The notes under the pieces were generated by a model. It ran no database searches. It worked only from the letters and a program-made list of their open reading frames with translations, and was not told where the DNA came from. The position numbers and the translations under genes were made by a program. This document shows, piece after piece, positions 1 through 9,208 of a DNA stretch of 64,000 nucleotides. The stretch comes from Sulfurovaceae bacterium (GTDB lineage: Bacteria; Campylobacterota; Campylobacteria; Campylobacterales; Sulfurovaceae): contig JAQTLV010000002.1 of NCBI GenBank assembly GCA_028714675.1, positions 186,001 through 250,000 of the forward strand. The letters run 5' to 3'. Each line of letters begins with the position of its first letter. The first letter of the stretch is position 1.

Positions 1-1
1 T

Positions 2-559
2 TTTGTATTGCTTAATGATGAGTGTTATGTTGATTTGTATACAGATGAACCGTTGCCGTCTATTTTAAATGCATCCATAGAAGTTAGAAACTGTGATTTT
101 AAAAATGTATTAGTTGCTAATTCTATCTCAAAAAGATCAAGTGCACCAGGGCTAAGAAGTGGCTTTTTGGCTGGAGATGAAAATATACTAAGAGAATATA
201 TGAAGTACAGAACATATATAGGATGTGCATCTCCTTTGCCGCTTCAGTATGCTTCAGCTTCAGCTTGGAGCGATAGCAAACATGCAGATTTTTTTAGAAA
301 TAAATACAAAAAGAATTTTGAAATAGCAAAAGATATTTTGGGCATTACTCCTCCGAAGGCAACATTTTATATATGGCTAGAAGTTGATGATGAGCTTGAA
401 TTTACAAAAAGATTATATAAAGAATATAATTTAAAAGTTCTCCCAGGATCATTTTTGGGCAGAAATGGTGTAGGTGAAAAGTATGTTAGGTTGGCTCTTG
501 TTTACGATGAAGAAATAACAAAAGATGCTCTAAGTAGAATCAAAAAAGCATTAAAATAA
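2..559 (+). CDS. Class I/II PLP aminotransferase, 3' part (probable succinyldiaminopimelate transaminase)
   Basis: The reading frame is already open at the first base, so the 5' part of the gene lies outside the window. The visible C-terminal ~185 residues show the fold-type I signature: a DECY stretch where PLP-binding Asp/Tyr residues sit, then SISKRSSAPGLRSGF, whose Lys is the expected Schiff-base residue and whose distal Arg should bind the substrate carboxylate. The end of the protein carries the usual YVRLALV strand. Position just before murC matches the Campylobacterota arrangement where a DapC-type aminotransferase precedes cell-wall genes. Lysine/meso-diaminopimelate biosynthesis is therefore the best guess for pathway, but substrate cannot be proven from this half. 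Confidence 0.8.
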   Translation, partial: FVLLNDECYVDLYTDEPLPSILNASIEVRNCDFKNVLVANSISKRSSAPGLRSGFLAGDENILREYMKYRTYIGCASPLPLQYASASAWSDSKHADFFRNKYKKNFEIAKDILGITPPKATFYIWLEVDDELEFTKRLYKEYNLKVLPGSFLGRNGVGEKYVRLALVYDEEITKDALSRIKKALK

Positions 560-572
560 AAAAAGGATTGTT

Positions 573-1163
573 TTGAACGCAGATGAAATAAATATAGAAG
601 AGTTGAAGCAAAATAATGATTTTTTGGATTTTTTAAAAACTTTAGAAGTACAAATGAAAGAAGAATCGAGTATAGTAAAAGGTTATCAACTTTTAGATGC
701 AAAAATTTTAATGAATGATAACGAAGATGAAATAAACGATATATTTACTTTTTTAGTTTCTAGCTCTTTTGATAAATTGTCTGATAAGTTGGCAAATAAT
801 CTTAAATTTAATATCAAAGATAGTGAAGATTTGTTTACAGCAAGAGCAATGTATGAACATGCCTTGCAACTATATAGTGAAGATGACAAAAAAGGCGCAA
901 AAGAGTTATTTTTAGCACTTGCTCATACAATTGATGATGATGATTTGAGTGAATCTATGCTTATACATTCTGCAATTGTTATGGCTGGATATAGTTTTGA
1001 TGAATTTATTGATAAATTAGTTGATAGCAATATAGATACAACAAGTGATACATCATATTTTATTCAAGATTTTACGCAGCCAAAAGACACTTTAATGACT
1101 ATGTTGGCTAAATATATAAATGAAGCAAAAAATATACTATTCAAAATAGAAGGAGCTAAATAA
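573..1163 (+). CDS. Conserved acidic hypothetical protein upstream of murC
   Basis: A 196-residue, strongly acidic, mostly helical soluble protein with no signal peptide or membrane segment. I do not recognise a domain. The TTG start is chosen because an AAAAGG ribosome site sits six bases upstream and the frame is open right after the preceding aminotransferase stop. Its TAA overlaps the murC ATG by one base, so the two are translationally coupled. The same position between an aminotransferase and murC is occupied by an uncharacterised protein in Helicobacter, which suggests an old operon member of unknown job. Confidence 0.7.
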   Translation: MNADEINIEELKQNNDFLDFLKTLEVQMKEESSIVKGYQLLDAKILMNDNEDEINDIFTFLVSSSFDKLSDKLANNLKFNIKDSEDLFTARAMYEHALQLYSEDDKKGAKELFLALAHTIDDDDLSESMLIHSAIVMAGYSFDEFIDKLVDSNIDTTSDTSYFIQDFTQPKDTLMTMLAKYINEAKNILFKIEGAK

Positions 1164-2479
1164 TGAATACACACTTTATAGGCATTGGTGGAATCGGACT
1201 TTCTGCGCTTGCAAAATTTTTAGCAAATGCAGGTGAAAATATCAGTGGATCGGATATTAGACAAAGCGAGATTACAAACGATTTGGCTATAAATTTTAAT
1301 GCAAAGATAACTATTCCTCATCATGAAGATGCTGTTATAGGTGTTGATAGGGTTATATATTCTGCAGCAGTTAGACCAAATAATCCTGAATTTCAAAATG
1401 CAAAAAAATTAGGAATCGATTTGTATTCTAGAAAAGATGCATTGAAGTTTATTTTGGGCGATAAAGAGGTTTACGCAGTAGGTGGTGCTCACGGAAAAAG
1501 TACAACATCTGCGATTTTAGCTTCTTTGATTCCAGAGTCAAATGCACTCATAGGTGCCATAAGTAAAGAGTTTGGCTCAAATGTAAGATATTTCGATAAT
1601 AATAAAGTTGTTTTTGAGGCTGATGAGAGCGATGAGAGCTTTTTAAATTCAAATCCTTATTTAGCAATAGTAACCAATGTAGAACCAGAGCATATGGAGT
1701 ATTATGAGTATAACGAAGAGAGATTTTATAATGCCTATAAAAATTTTCTATCATTGGCTAAAGTTAGAGTAATAAATGCTGAAGATGAATTTCTAAGTTC
1801 TTTAGATATGGATAGTATCAAGCTTTATCCATCAAAGGATATGTCAAATATAGAGTATGTTTTAGTTGATGATAAGCCATATACAAAATTTAACCTAAAA
1901 AATCTTGGAAGTTTTGAAGTTTTTGGATTTGGGGAGCATATAGCACTTGATGCATCATTGGCTATCTTGGCTGCACTTGAGCTTGGAGAAGATATCGAAG
2001 ATATCAGAGAAAGACTTAGAAAATATAAGGGAATAAAAAAGAGATTTGACATAATACAAAATAGCCAAAATGCAATAGTAATTGATGATTATGGGCATCA
2101 TCCTACAGAGATAAAAGCAACGATGGATTCTTTGAAAGTCTATAAAGATTTAAGAGGCTTAGATAATTTGACAGTTATTTGGCAGCCACATAAATACAGC
2201 AGAACAATAGATAATTTGCAAGGATTTGTTAAATGTTTTGATGGTGTTGATGAGCTTATAATTTTACCTATTTGGAGTGCTGGAGAGTTAGAAGTTATTA
2301 TTGACCTCAAAGGAGCCTTTTCATCTTATGACCCAATAATGGCAGATCGTGTTACAAAAGAAGATGGCATTGTAAAAGTTTATAAAGACAACCATATCAT
2401 AAAAGAGATAAGTAGTGGTCTTATTTCTGCTTTTGGAGCAGGAGACATTACATATCAAATTAGAGGGGAGCAACACTAA
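1163..2479 (+). CDS. murC: UDP-N-acetylmuramate--L-alanine ligase
   Basis: MurC joins L-alanine to UDP-MurNAc with ATP in the cytoplasm, the first step of peptide-stem assembly in peptidoglycan. The N-terminus has the Rossmann GIGGIGLSALA motif that binds UDP-sugar. The ATP-binding GGAHGKST loop lies near residues 107-114. The middle domain has the EADESDES motif and the C-terminal domain the DDYGHHPTEIKA motif of Mur ligases. Length (438 residues) is normal for Campylobacterota. It overlaps the upstream gene by one base and is followed closely by mutS2. Confidence 0.96.
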   Translation: MNTHFIGIGGIGLSALAKFLANAGENISGSDIRQSEITNDLAINFNAKITIPHHEDAVIGVDRVIYSAAVRPNNPEFQNAKKLGIDLYSRKDALKFILGDKEVYAVGGAHGKSTTSAILASLIPESNALIGAISKEFGSNVRYFDNNKVVFEADESDESFLNSNPYLAIVTNVEPEHMEYYEYNEERFYNAYKNFLSLAKVRVINAEDEFLSSLDMDSIKLYPSKDMSNIEYVLVDDKPYTKFNLKNLGSFEVFGFGEHIALDASLAILAALELGEDIEDIRERLRKYKGIKKRFDIIQNSQNAIVIDDYGHHPTEIKATMDSLKVYKDLRGLDNLTVIWQPHKYSRTIDNLQGFVKCFDGVDELIILPIWSAGELEVIIDLKGAFSSYDPIMADRVTKEDGIVKVYKDNHIIKEISSGLISAFGAGDITYQIRGEQH

Positions 2480-2483
2480 ATCT

Positions 2484-4688
2484 ATGCCAAATTCCTCTTT
2501 GTATAAAAAACTTGATATCGAGGAGTATATAAAGGACTTTAAAAAGTTTTTGGCAAGAGATAAAGATGTGGTGATGATTGGTGATACCAATTTACACTTT
2601 AAATTTATAAAAGAATTATCAACTTTGGAATTTAAACCACCAAAGAGCGTTTCAAACTTGAGCAATCAATTAAATAGGCTAAAGAAGCAAGCTATGCTTT
2701 CTATTGATGAAATTTATTCTTTTGTCCAAATCTTAGAATATTTCAATTATATAAAAAATATTACTTTGCCGCCACTTATGTCAAAATGGATAAATGATAT
2801 AGTAATACCACCGCAAATTAGCGATATAATCACATATTTTACAGATAAAGGTGATATAAATAGCCAAAAAGACGAAGAGCTTTTGGGGATTGAAAATGCT
2901 ATTATATTCAATAAAAAAGCGATTAAAGAGGCTTTGTATAATGTTTTAAAGTCATCATCATTAAATGAATTTTTAGTCGATTCACAAATACATTTTATAA
3001 ATAATGAAGAGACTCTTTTGGTTCGTGGAGGCTTTTCAAATGCCATTAAAGCAAGTGTAATTGCTAGAAGCAGTGGAGGATTTTTTTATATTTTACCTCA
3101 AAGTCTAAGTGATTTAAAAGCAAAAGAGTCAGCACTTATGAGCCAAAAAGAGTTGATAATACTAAGATACTGTAAACAATTTTCACAAATTATGAGTGAA
3201 AATGAGAAATTTTTATCATTTGTAAACAGAGAATTTGACAGATTTGATAATTATCAAGCAAGGGTATTTTTTGCTCGTACAAAAGATTATGAATTTATAT
3301 TACCACAAAAAAATAACAAGGTAATACTTAGCGACTTTGCTCATCCAGCCTTAAATGAACCAGTTCCTATCTCACTTACTTTTGATAAAAAAATATTGCT
3401 TATAACTGGTGTTAATGCGGGTGGTAAAACAATGCTTCTAAAATCAATTTTAAGCGCTGTTTTTATGAGCAAATATCTACTTCCTTTTAGATGTAATGTG
3501 ACAAAAACCCATATTGGTCATTTTGATGTTATTGATGCCATTATAGATGATCCACAAAGTGTAAAAAATGACATATCAACATTTGCTGGAAGAATGGTTG
3601 AGTTTTCCAAACTTTTTAACAAAAAAAATGCAATTATAGGAATTGACGAGATAGAACTTGGAACAGATAGTGATGAGGCAGCTAGTTTGTTTAGAGTATT
3701 GCTAGAAGAGTTGTCAAAAAAAGATATATATTTTATAGTAACAACACATCACAAAAGATTAGCTTCACTTTTGGCTCCAAATAGAGATACTGGGCTTATT
3801 GCTGCACTTTTTGATGAAGAAAAAAGAGTTCCAACATATCATTTTATAGAAGGTAGTATTGGCAAAAGCTATGCTTTTGAAACAGCATTAAGATATGGTA
3901 TACCAAAAGATGTTGTGTCAAGAGTTGTAAAACTTCATGGAGAAGATAAAGAGAGATTAAATGAAGTCATAGAAAATCAAGCAATGCTTGAAGTCAAGAT
4001 GAGACAAAAATTAGAAGATTTAGAGTTAGAAAAGCAAGAGCTAGCAAAAAAAGAGAAATATATTATAGAGCTAGAAGAAAAATTAAGATTTGATTTTGAA
4101 AATCAAAAAACAAATTTAGAAATCACATATAAAGATGCTTTGCAAAAAGCACAAGAAGCTATGAAACAAGCCGAATCCAAAGAGGGCAGAAGATTACTCA
4201 ATGATTCAAATAAAATATTAAAACCATTAAAACAAGAAAAAGCTAAATCAAAAGAGCCAGTAAAAGTAGGAGATAGAGTAAAATATCGTTCCCATAAAGG
4301 CACAGTGCTTTCAGTTGCAAGCGATTATGCAACTATAGATGTAGATGGTTTAAAAATAAAAGTTGATTTAGTTAGTTTAAAAAAAATAAGCGATGAAGCA
4401 AATAATACAAAAATCAAAAAAGAACCAAAAGTTGTCACTACAGTCGAAAAAGGAAGTGCTAGCATTTCTGTAAAACTTATAGGAATGTTTGGAGATGAGG
4501 CGATAGATAAATTAGATAGATTTATATCTGATGCATTGGTACATAATTTTAGTGAAGTTCAAGTGATACATGGTAGTGGAGCTGGAATACTAGCAAAATT
4601 GGTAGGCGAATTTTTAAAAAATCATCCAAAGATAAAAAATTTTTACAGAATGCCAGGTAATTTAGGAATAACAATAGTTGAGCTTTAG
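2484..4688 (+). CDS. mutS2: Endonuclease MutS2 (MutS-like ATPase with Smr domain)
   Basis: MutS2 is a MutS paralogue that lacks the mismatch-recognition domain. In Helicobacter it suppresses recombination and helps repair oxidative damage; in other bacteria it acts on collided ribosomes. The sequence shows the P-loop TGVNAGGKT near residue 307, a Walker B IIGIDEIELG near 386, a long charged coiled coil (about 490-590), and a C-terminal Smr nuclease-type domain ending in the IHGSGAGIL core. The ATG at 2484 is preferred over a start inside murC: a GAGGGGAG ribosome site lies before it and the protein becomes 734 residues, a normal size. Four bases separate it from murC. Confidence 0.94.
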   Translation: MPNSSLYKKLDIEEYIKDFKKFLARDKDVVMIGDTNLHFKFIKELSTLEFKPPKSVSNLSNQLNRLKKQAMLSIDEIYSFVQILEYFNYIKNITLPPLMSKWINDIVIPPQISDIITYFTDKGDINSQKDEELLGIENAIIFNKKAIKEALYNVLKSSSLNEFLVDSQIHFINNEETLLVRGGFSNAIKASVIARSSGGFFYILPQSLSDLKAKESALMSQKELIILRYCKQFSQIMSENEKFLSFVNREFDRFDNYQARVFFARTKDYEFILPQKNNKVILSDFAHPALNEPVPISLTFDKKILLITGVNAGGKTMLLKSILSAVFMSKYLLPFRCNVTKTHIGHFDVIDAIIDDPQSVKNDISTFAGRMVEFSKLFNKKNAIIGIDEIELGTDSDEAASLFRVLLEELSKKDIYFIVTTHHKRLASLLAPNRDTGLIAALFDEEKRVPTYHFIEGSIGKSYAFETALRYGIPKDVVSRVVKLHGEDKERLNEVIENQAMLEVKMRQKLEDLELEKQELAKKEKYIIELEEKLRFDFENQKTNLEITYKDALQKAQEAMKQAESKEGRRLLNDSNKILKPLKQEKAKSKEPVKVGDRVKYRSHKGTVLSVASDYATIDVDGLKIKVDLVSLKKISDEANNTKIKKEPKVVTTVEKGSASISVKLIGMFGDEAIDKLDRFISDALVHNFSEVQVIHGSGAGILAKLVGEFLKNHPKIKNFYRMPGNLGITIVEL

Positions 4689-4734
4689 ATTTTATTTGAA
4701 TTTGATATAATTAGTTAATGTTTAGGAGAAGAAA

Positions 4735-5319
4735 ATGGGTTTAAAAGAAGTAAAACAATATGCAAAAGAAGAACTTAGTAGTGATGAAAAAATACTTGAG
4801 AGTGTTTTAAAATTTGAGAGTTTATATAAAAAGCATAAAATTAAAATATTTGTAGCTTTAGCTATTTTGGCTTTAGCTGTCATCGGTTTATGGGGATATA
4901 GTCAATATAAAGATTATAAATATGCAAATGCAAATGCTGCATTGTTGAAGCTTGTAGAAAATCCTGATGACAAAGATGCACTTGAGTCTTTAAAAAACAA
5001 TGACAAAGCCCTCTATGATTTATATAGTTATCAGATAGCTTCAGCAAAAAGTGATACAAAAAGACTACAAGAACTTACTAGTTCAGAAGATAAATTAGTA
5101 GCTGACTTGAGTAAATATACACTTGGTGCTATAAATAATAAGCCCGTTGATTCAGAGTACTATAAAGATTTAAATGCAATTATGCAAGCCAATATTGCAA
5201 TATCAAAAAAAGATTATCAAAAAGCAAATTCTTTTTTGGATTCTATACCAGAAACTTCGCCACTAATCAATATAGCAATGCTTTATAGACACTATACCTT
5301 GAGTGGTGTACAAAGATAA
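4735..5319 (+). CDS. Single-pass membrane protein, TPR/YfgM-like, function unknown
   Basis: A 194-residue protein with a charged N-terminal cytoplasmic part, one transmembrane helix (about residues 38-58), and a helical, alanine-rich periplasmic tail that looks like degenerate tetratricopeptide repeats. The layout resembles YfgM-like envelope chaperone factors and many Campylobacterota proteins annotated only as hypothetical. The start has an AGGAGAAG ribosome site seven to eight bases upstream. It lies between mutS2 and xerH on the same strand. The role is inferred only from topology. Confidence 0.75.
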   Translation: MGLKEVKQYAKEELSSDEKILESVLKFESLYKKHKIKIFVALAILALAVIGLWGYSQYKDYKYANANAALLKLVENPDDKDALESLKNNDKALYDLYSYQIASAKSDTKRLQELTSSEDKLVADLSKYTLGAINNKPVDSEYYKDLNAIMQANIAISKKDYQKANSFLDSIPETSPLINIAMLYRHYTLSGVQR

Positions 5320-5326
5320 TCATTTA

Positions 5327-6154
5327 ATGAATAATGAGATACTTGGAGTATTTGAAGAGTATCTAAGCATTACAAAAATGCTAGGCTCAAACACAACAAG
5401 TTCATACATTGGCGATTTATCTTCTTTGCAAGAGTTTATAGGAAAAAAAAGTTTAACATCCTTGAGTTCCGAAGATATAATAGATTTTTTATCTCAATTT
5501 ACCAATAAGCGAACACTAAATCGAAAACTCTCATCTATAAATACATTTTTTAGATTTTGTCATGAGTATAATTTTGAACATTCAAAAATTTCTATTCCTA
5601 TGTCAAAGTTACCAAAAACTCTTCCAAAATATCTTTCTAATGAAGAGATAATAAACTATATAAAACTTATAGATAGAAGTACTCCAGCAGGACCTAGAGA
5701 CTATGCTTTGATATTGTTTCTATACGCGAGTGGATGCAGGATAAGTGAAGCTTTAAATGCCCAAAAAGGCGATATTGTTGATGGGTGGCTAAAAATTCGT
5801 TTTGCAAAAGGAGAAAAAGAGAGGATGGTGCCATTGGCACCAATTGCATTAAAAGCTCTTGAGGAGTATTTGGCACAACAAGATATTCGCAGTAATTACT
5901 TGTGGTTGAATTACAAAGGAGAAAAGCTTAGCCGCGTAAGTGCTTTTAAAATAGTCAAAAAGTATTTAAATGTTTCTCCACATGTACTTCGTCACTCTTT
6001 CGCCTCAGCACTCATAATCGGTGGTGCAGATTTGCGTGTAGTTCAAGAACTTTTAGGGCATAGTTCATTGGTTACTACACAAATTTATACACATATTCAA
6101 AAACAAAACTTATCAGATACTATACAATCTTTCCACCCACTAAGGAGTTTTTGA
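5327..6154 (+). CDS. xerH: XerH-type tyrosine recombinase
   Basis: A 275-residue tyrosine recombinase. Campylobacterota use a single XerH in place of the XerC/XerD pair to resolve chromosome dimers at a dif site. The N-terminal half is a SAM-like core-binding domain. The catalytic set is complete: R138 in SGCRISEA, the Lys of the beta-hairpin FAKGEKER, H219-x-x-R222, H245 in LGHSS, and nucleophile Y254 in TQIYTH. The ATG at 5327 is preferred over an in-frame upstream start that would overlap the previous gene. I could not find a convincing dif site next to it, although one is often near xerH in relatives. Confidence 0.92.
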   Translation: MNNEILGVFEEYLSITKMLGSNTTSSYIGDLSSLQEFIGKKSLTSLSSEDIIDFLSQFTNKRTLNRKLSSINTFFRFCHEYNFEHSKISIPMSKLPKTLPKYLSNEEIINYIKLIDRSTPAGPRDYALILFLYASGCRISEALNAQKGDIVDGWLKIRFAKGEKERMVPLAPIALKALEEYLAQQDIRSNYLWLNYKGEKLSRVSAFKIVKKYLNVSPHVLRHSFASALIIGGADLRVVQELLGHSSLVTTQIYTHIQKQNLSDTIQSFHPLRSF

Positions 6155-6480
6155 TGAAAGATTTAGTTGAATTTTTAGCAAAAAATAACATAGTTTTCAA
6201 AAGCCTAAAAGTTATTTTGCCATCACAGCTTGAAAGTAGAAAAAAAATTGATATATATTTAGGAGTGGATTTAAAAAACAATTATTGTTGTTTATTCCAA
6301 ATAAATAAAAAGAGCAGATTTATAACAAAAGATGCAAATGAAATTATAGATTTGACTCAAAAGCTAGAAATTTTTAACGAAAGCAAAATAAAATGCAGAT
6401 ATATAGTCATAAGCTCACCACTTTGTTCAAAAGCAAAGCATTCACTAGAAGAAAATGGATTTAGAGTTATGGATAAATAG
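6154..6480 (+). CDS. Small conserved hypothetical protein downstream of xerH
   Basis: A 108-residue basic soluble protein without signal peptide or membrane segment and without a domain I can name. The ATG overlaps the xerH TGA by one base and has a clear AAGGAG site seven bases upstream, so it is cotranslated with the recombinase. The fold looks mixed alpha/beta, with a hydrophobic strand RYIVISSP followed by a conserved-looking Cys. It converges on the minus-strand operon that starts 12 bases further on. Confidence 0.65.
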   Translation: MKDLVEFLAKNNIVFKSLKVILPSQLESRKKIDIYLGVDLKNNYCCLFQINKKSRFITKDANEIIDLTQKLEIFNESKIKCRYIVISSPLCSKAKHSLEENGFRVMDK

Positions 6481-6492
6481 ACATTAGTTTTA

Positions 6493-7131
6493 TTACAGTC
6501 TTATAATCTCAAAATATATTAATCCACCAACTAATATTAACAACAATGCAGAAAATATTTTTATCTCTTTGTTGTACTTTGAGAGTTCCACTATTATGGT
6601 GGATGTAATTTTGAAAATAAAAAAATAAAAAAATAAAAAAGGGATAATTATTACACCAAAACCAAAAGCCATGCCATATAAAAAAGATGCCAAAAATGAA
6701 CCACCCATTGCGCTAGCAGTTACTAATGAGCTGACCGGCAAACAAAAACTAAATGAACTAAAAAAACCAATCCCAAAAAAACCAAGTTTTGATGTAGTAG
6801 TACACTTATCGGAGCAAGATTTATTTGAAAAAAGAGCTAGATATAGAGAATAGATACCAATTATAACTATAATTATTGAACCAAATTTTATAATAGCAAA
6901 ATCATTTTGGATATATTTTTTAACTACATCTGTGCCTAGAAATGCAATTGATGATATGGTCGTATAAGCCAAAACTTTTCCACTAAAATACTTAATCAAA
7001 ATAGAAATACCATCTTGTTTATTTGACGCATTACCAAGCAAGATAGGTGTCATGATAGGCATACAGCTAATTGCACAAGCGGTAGCTCCAAGTTGTAGTC
7101 CCATGATGAAAATAGTGAAAAAAATGAGCAT
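6493..7131 (-). CDS. CcdA/SafE-like six-helix membrane protein, last gene of the reductase operon
   Basis: A 212-residue polytopic membrane protein with about six helices in two halves. The first half has GATACAISCMPIMTP and the second SFSFCLPVSS, each a Cys followed by Pro at the start of a helix. That is the pattern of the CcdA/DsbD transmembrane family, which passes reducing equivalents across the membrane; related SafE/TauE-type proteins are annotated as exporters. A third Cys pair (SCSDKC) lies in the central loop. Its start overlaps the activator gene's stop by one base, so it belongs to the same operon. Electron or thiol transfer to the periplasm is a reasonable inference; anion or metal export is the alternative. 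Confidence 0.7.
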   Translation of the reverse strand: MLIFFTIFIMGLQLGATACAISCMPIMTPILLGNASNKQDGISILIKYFSGKVLAYTTISSIAFLGTDVVKKYIQNDFAIIKFGSIIIVIIGIYSLYLALFSNKSCSDKCTTTSKLGFFGIGFFSSFSFCLPVSSLVTASAMGGSFLASFLYGMAFGFGVIIIPFLFFYFFIFKITSTIIVELSKYNKEIKIFSALLLILVGGLIYFEIIRL

Positions 7132-7934
7132 TAATTATTCGCGTAGTTATATGAATCAACACCCATTATTGCTGCACCAAATGAAGTTGTAGTTTGTGGA
7201 TTTTGTGGCACATATATTTTTTGTCCTATCTCATTTTCTATGGCATTTACCAACCCACTATTGAGTGCTGGACCACCATCAAAATAGATACCTTCTTTTA
7301 TGCCTACTCTCTTGACTAGCTTTACTATTCTTTTCGCAATAGAGTAATGAACTCCACAAACAATATCCTCTATGCCGTGGTTATTGCCCAAAAGCCCTAT
7401 GATTTCTGACTCTGCAAAAACAGCACACGTACTACTAATTGGCAAAGGAGTGCCAGTAGATTTAAAGTGATATTCGCTAAGTGTATCTACTTCTATTTCA
7501 AGCTTGAGTGCAACAACATCCAAAAATTTTCCAGTACCTGCTGCACATCTATCATTCATAGCAAAATTAACCACATTTCCCTCACTATCTAGCGAGATTG
7601 CTTTACTATCTTGACCACCTATATTTATTATAGTTTTAATTTCACCAAAATCACTTGCTGCCGCTCTAGCCCCTATGGCATTTGCTGTTATTTCACTTAT
7701 ATTTTCATCAGCTTCTTTGTAGAGTTTTCTGCCATATCCAGTTGCTACTATATAAACAATATCGTTACTATCTAATGATAGCTCATTTATGAGTGCATCA
7801 AGTGTTTCTTGGGCATATTTATAAAACATACTCCCACTTGCACTTATTTTAAAGCCAATTAGATTTTTATTTTCATCTACAATAGATATTTTAATAGCAG
7901 TTGAGCCTATATCTATTCCCGCAAAATATTTCAT
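7131..7934 (-). CDS. BcrAD/BadFG-family ATPase, activator of the adjacent iron-sulfur reductase
   Basis: A 267-residue member of the ASKHA ATPases that activate 2-hydroxyacyl-CoA dehydratases, benzoyl-CoA reductases and double-cubane cluster proteins. These are homodimers bridged by one [4Fe-4S] cluster that inject low-potential electrons at the cost of ATP. The phosphate-1 loop GIDIGSTAIK is at residues 6-15, the cluster-binding cysteine sits in DRCAAGTGKF, the second Cys in STCAVF, and the nucleotide motif FDGGPALNSG near the end. The start overlaps the stop of the partner reductase by four bases (ATGA), strong evidence that both act together. Confidence 0.92.
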   Translation of the reverse strand: MKYFAGIDIGSTAIKISIVDENKNLIGFKISASGSMFYKYAQETLDALINELSLDSNDIVYIVATGYGRKLYKEADENISEITANAIGARAAASDFGEIKTIINIGGQDSKAISLDSEGNVVNFAMNDRCAAGTGKFLDVVALKLEIEVDTLSEYHFKSTGTPLPISSTCAVFAESEIIGLLGNNHGIEDIVCGVHYSIAKRIVKLVKRVGIKEGIYFDGGPALNSGLVNAIENEIGQKIYVPQNPQTTTSFGAAIMGVDSYNYANN

Positions 7935-9208
7935 TTTTTATTTCTCCGTCTAGTTTTCAGTGATTCCAAAAATGCTTCTACTCTTGTACTTAGTTGTCCG
8001 CCTTGCGATGGGCTATAATCACTCTCTAAATAGAGAATTGGGATGCCTTCTTTTTCCATTGCCTCGAGAACACTTCTCTGTTCCATTTCATAAACAGTAC
8101 ATCCAGCAAATGCTTGATAAATTACTCCATCGGCTTTATAGTCTCTAACTAGTTGTATAACTCTTCTAATACGATCTTCATTTTTTGTAAAAATAGGGCA
8201 AGTACATGCTTTGAGATACTTATCTGACATAGAATCCATCATATCATACATATTCCACTCATCTATAGCTACCATATCATTAAACATACGGTTTGAGCTA
8301 CAAGTTTCATCAGCTACTATGATGCCATCTGACTCTTCTATGATTTGTGGGATTTTATAATTTGGAAATATTGGAGGAGATCCAGTATAAACTATTCTTG
8401 GGCTGGCTTTGCCTGCAGGGGATATCTTTTCTTTCGCTCTTATTTCAAGTTCACTTATAAGTTTTTGTGTAGCTTCTATCCAATTATCAATCTTGTCAAA
8501 GAAAAAAGCATTTGTTACCAAAAATACATCAAGTCCTAAGATTGGAACAACTTCATTTTTTCTAAAATCTGATAGTTTATTATAAAGTGATTGAGCATAA
8601 CCTATCTTTTTTATAGCATTTTTTAAATTTGCTTTTGTGAGCTTTTTACCTTGAAATTTGGATAAATCTAGAGCAAATTGCTTAACACTTCTTCTCCAAT
8701 ATTCACGACTAGCTTCACTATCTTTTGTTCTTGGAAAATCTACATCTATAAATTTATATCCAAAACTTTCAATCATACTTCCAGCTTTTGTTTTTTGATC
8801 ACAAGTAGTAGGAGAAAAAACAATATCAGGTTTATCGGTAAAATTATTAGAAGCAAAATGTCCAACAGTTGCTTTTACAAGAGGGCATGCCTTTTGTGGC
8901 ATAAAATCACTTCCTATTTCATCATCTGTATAAAACCCATTACATAAGCGTATAGGCACGCCATCAAGTGCATAGATTATCTCAGATGGTATTTGTATAC
9001 ACATTGTGCCTATCTTTGTTTTATCGTCATGTAGAGACTCATGTTTGCAGTGAACTCTTTCAAATAAATCATAAAAATATTCCATGCTCTCAATTGGTGC
9101 TTTGAAGTCTTCCCTTAAAGAATTCAACAGACTTATTGCTTCCATAGCTTTGTGTCTATTTTGTTTTTCTTTTGGTGATTCTATATGGTGATTTGTTTCT
9201 ATACTCAT
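7931..9208 (-). CDS. 2-hydroxyacyl-CoA dehydratase D-family protein, double-cubane cluster protein-like
   Basis: A 425-residue protein of the HgdB/FldB/BcrC superfamily. Dehydratases and benzoyl-CoA reductases of this type are built from two different subunits, but here only one is encoded. It has cysteines in both halves: C89 (RLCNG), C108 (KACPLVK), C136 (SPTTCDQ), then C303 (DETCSSN), C335/C337 (ACTCP) and C370 (AFAGCTVYE). Two sets of three fit the homodimeric double-cubane cluster proteins, which carry an [Fe8S9] cluster and reduce small molecules with ATP. That reading is inference; a classical dehydratase is less likely without a second subunit or CoA-transferase gene. It overlaps both neighbours by four bases. 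Confidence 0.85.
   Translation of the reverse strand: MSIETNHHIESPKEKQNRHKAMEAISLLNSLREDFKAPIESMEYFYDLFERVHCKHESLHDDKTKIGTMCIQIPSEIIYALDGVPIRLCNGFYTDDEIGSDFMPQKACPLVKATVGHFASNNFTDKPDIVFSPTTCDQKTKAGSMIESFGYKFIDVDFPRTKDSEASREYWRRSVKQFALDLSKFQGKKLTKANLKNAIKKIGYAQSLYNKLSDFRKNEVVPILGLDVFLVTNAFFFDKIDNWIEATQKLISELEIRAKEKISPAGKASPRIVYTGSPPIFPNYKIPQIIEESDGIIVADETCSSNRMFNDMVAIDEWNMYDMMDSMSDKYLKACTCPIFTKNEDRIRRVIQLVRDYKADGVIYQAFAGCTVYEMEQRSVLEAMEKEGIPILYLESDYSPSQGGQLSTRVEAFLESLKTRRRNKK

Noticed and set aside
7131-9208. Classical 2-hydroxyglutaryl-CoA dehydratase or benzoyl-CoA reductase
   Set aside because: Only one of the two catalytic subunits is present, both cysteine sets are in one chain, and no CoA-transferase or aromatic/glutamate fermentation gene is adjacent.
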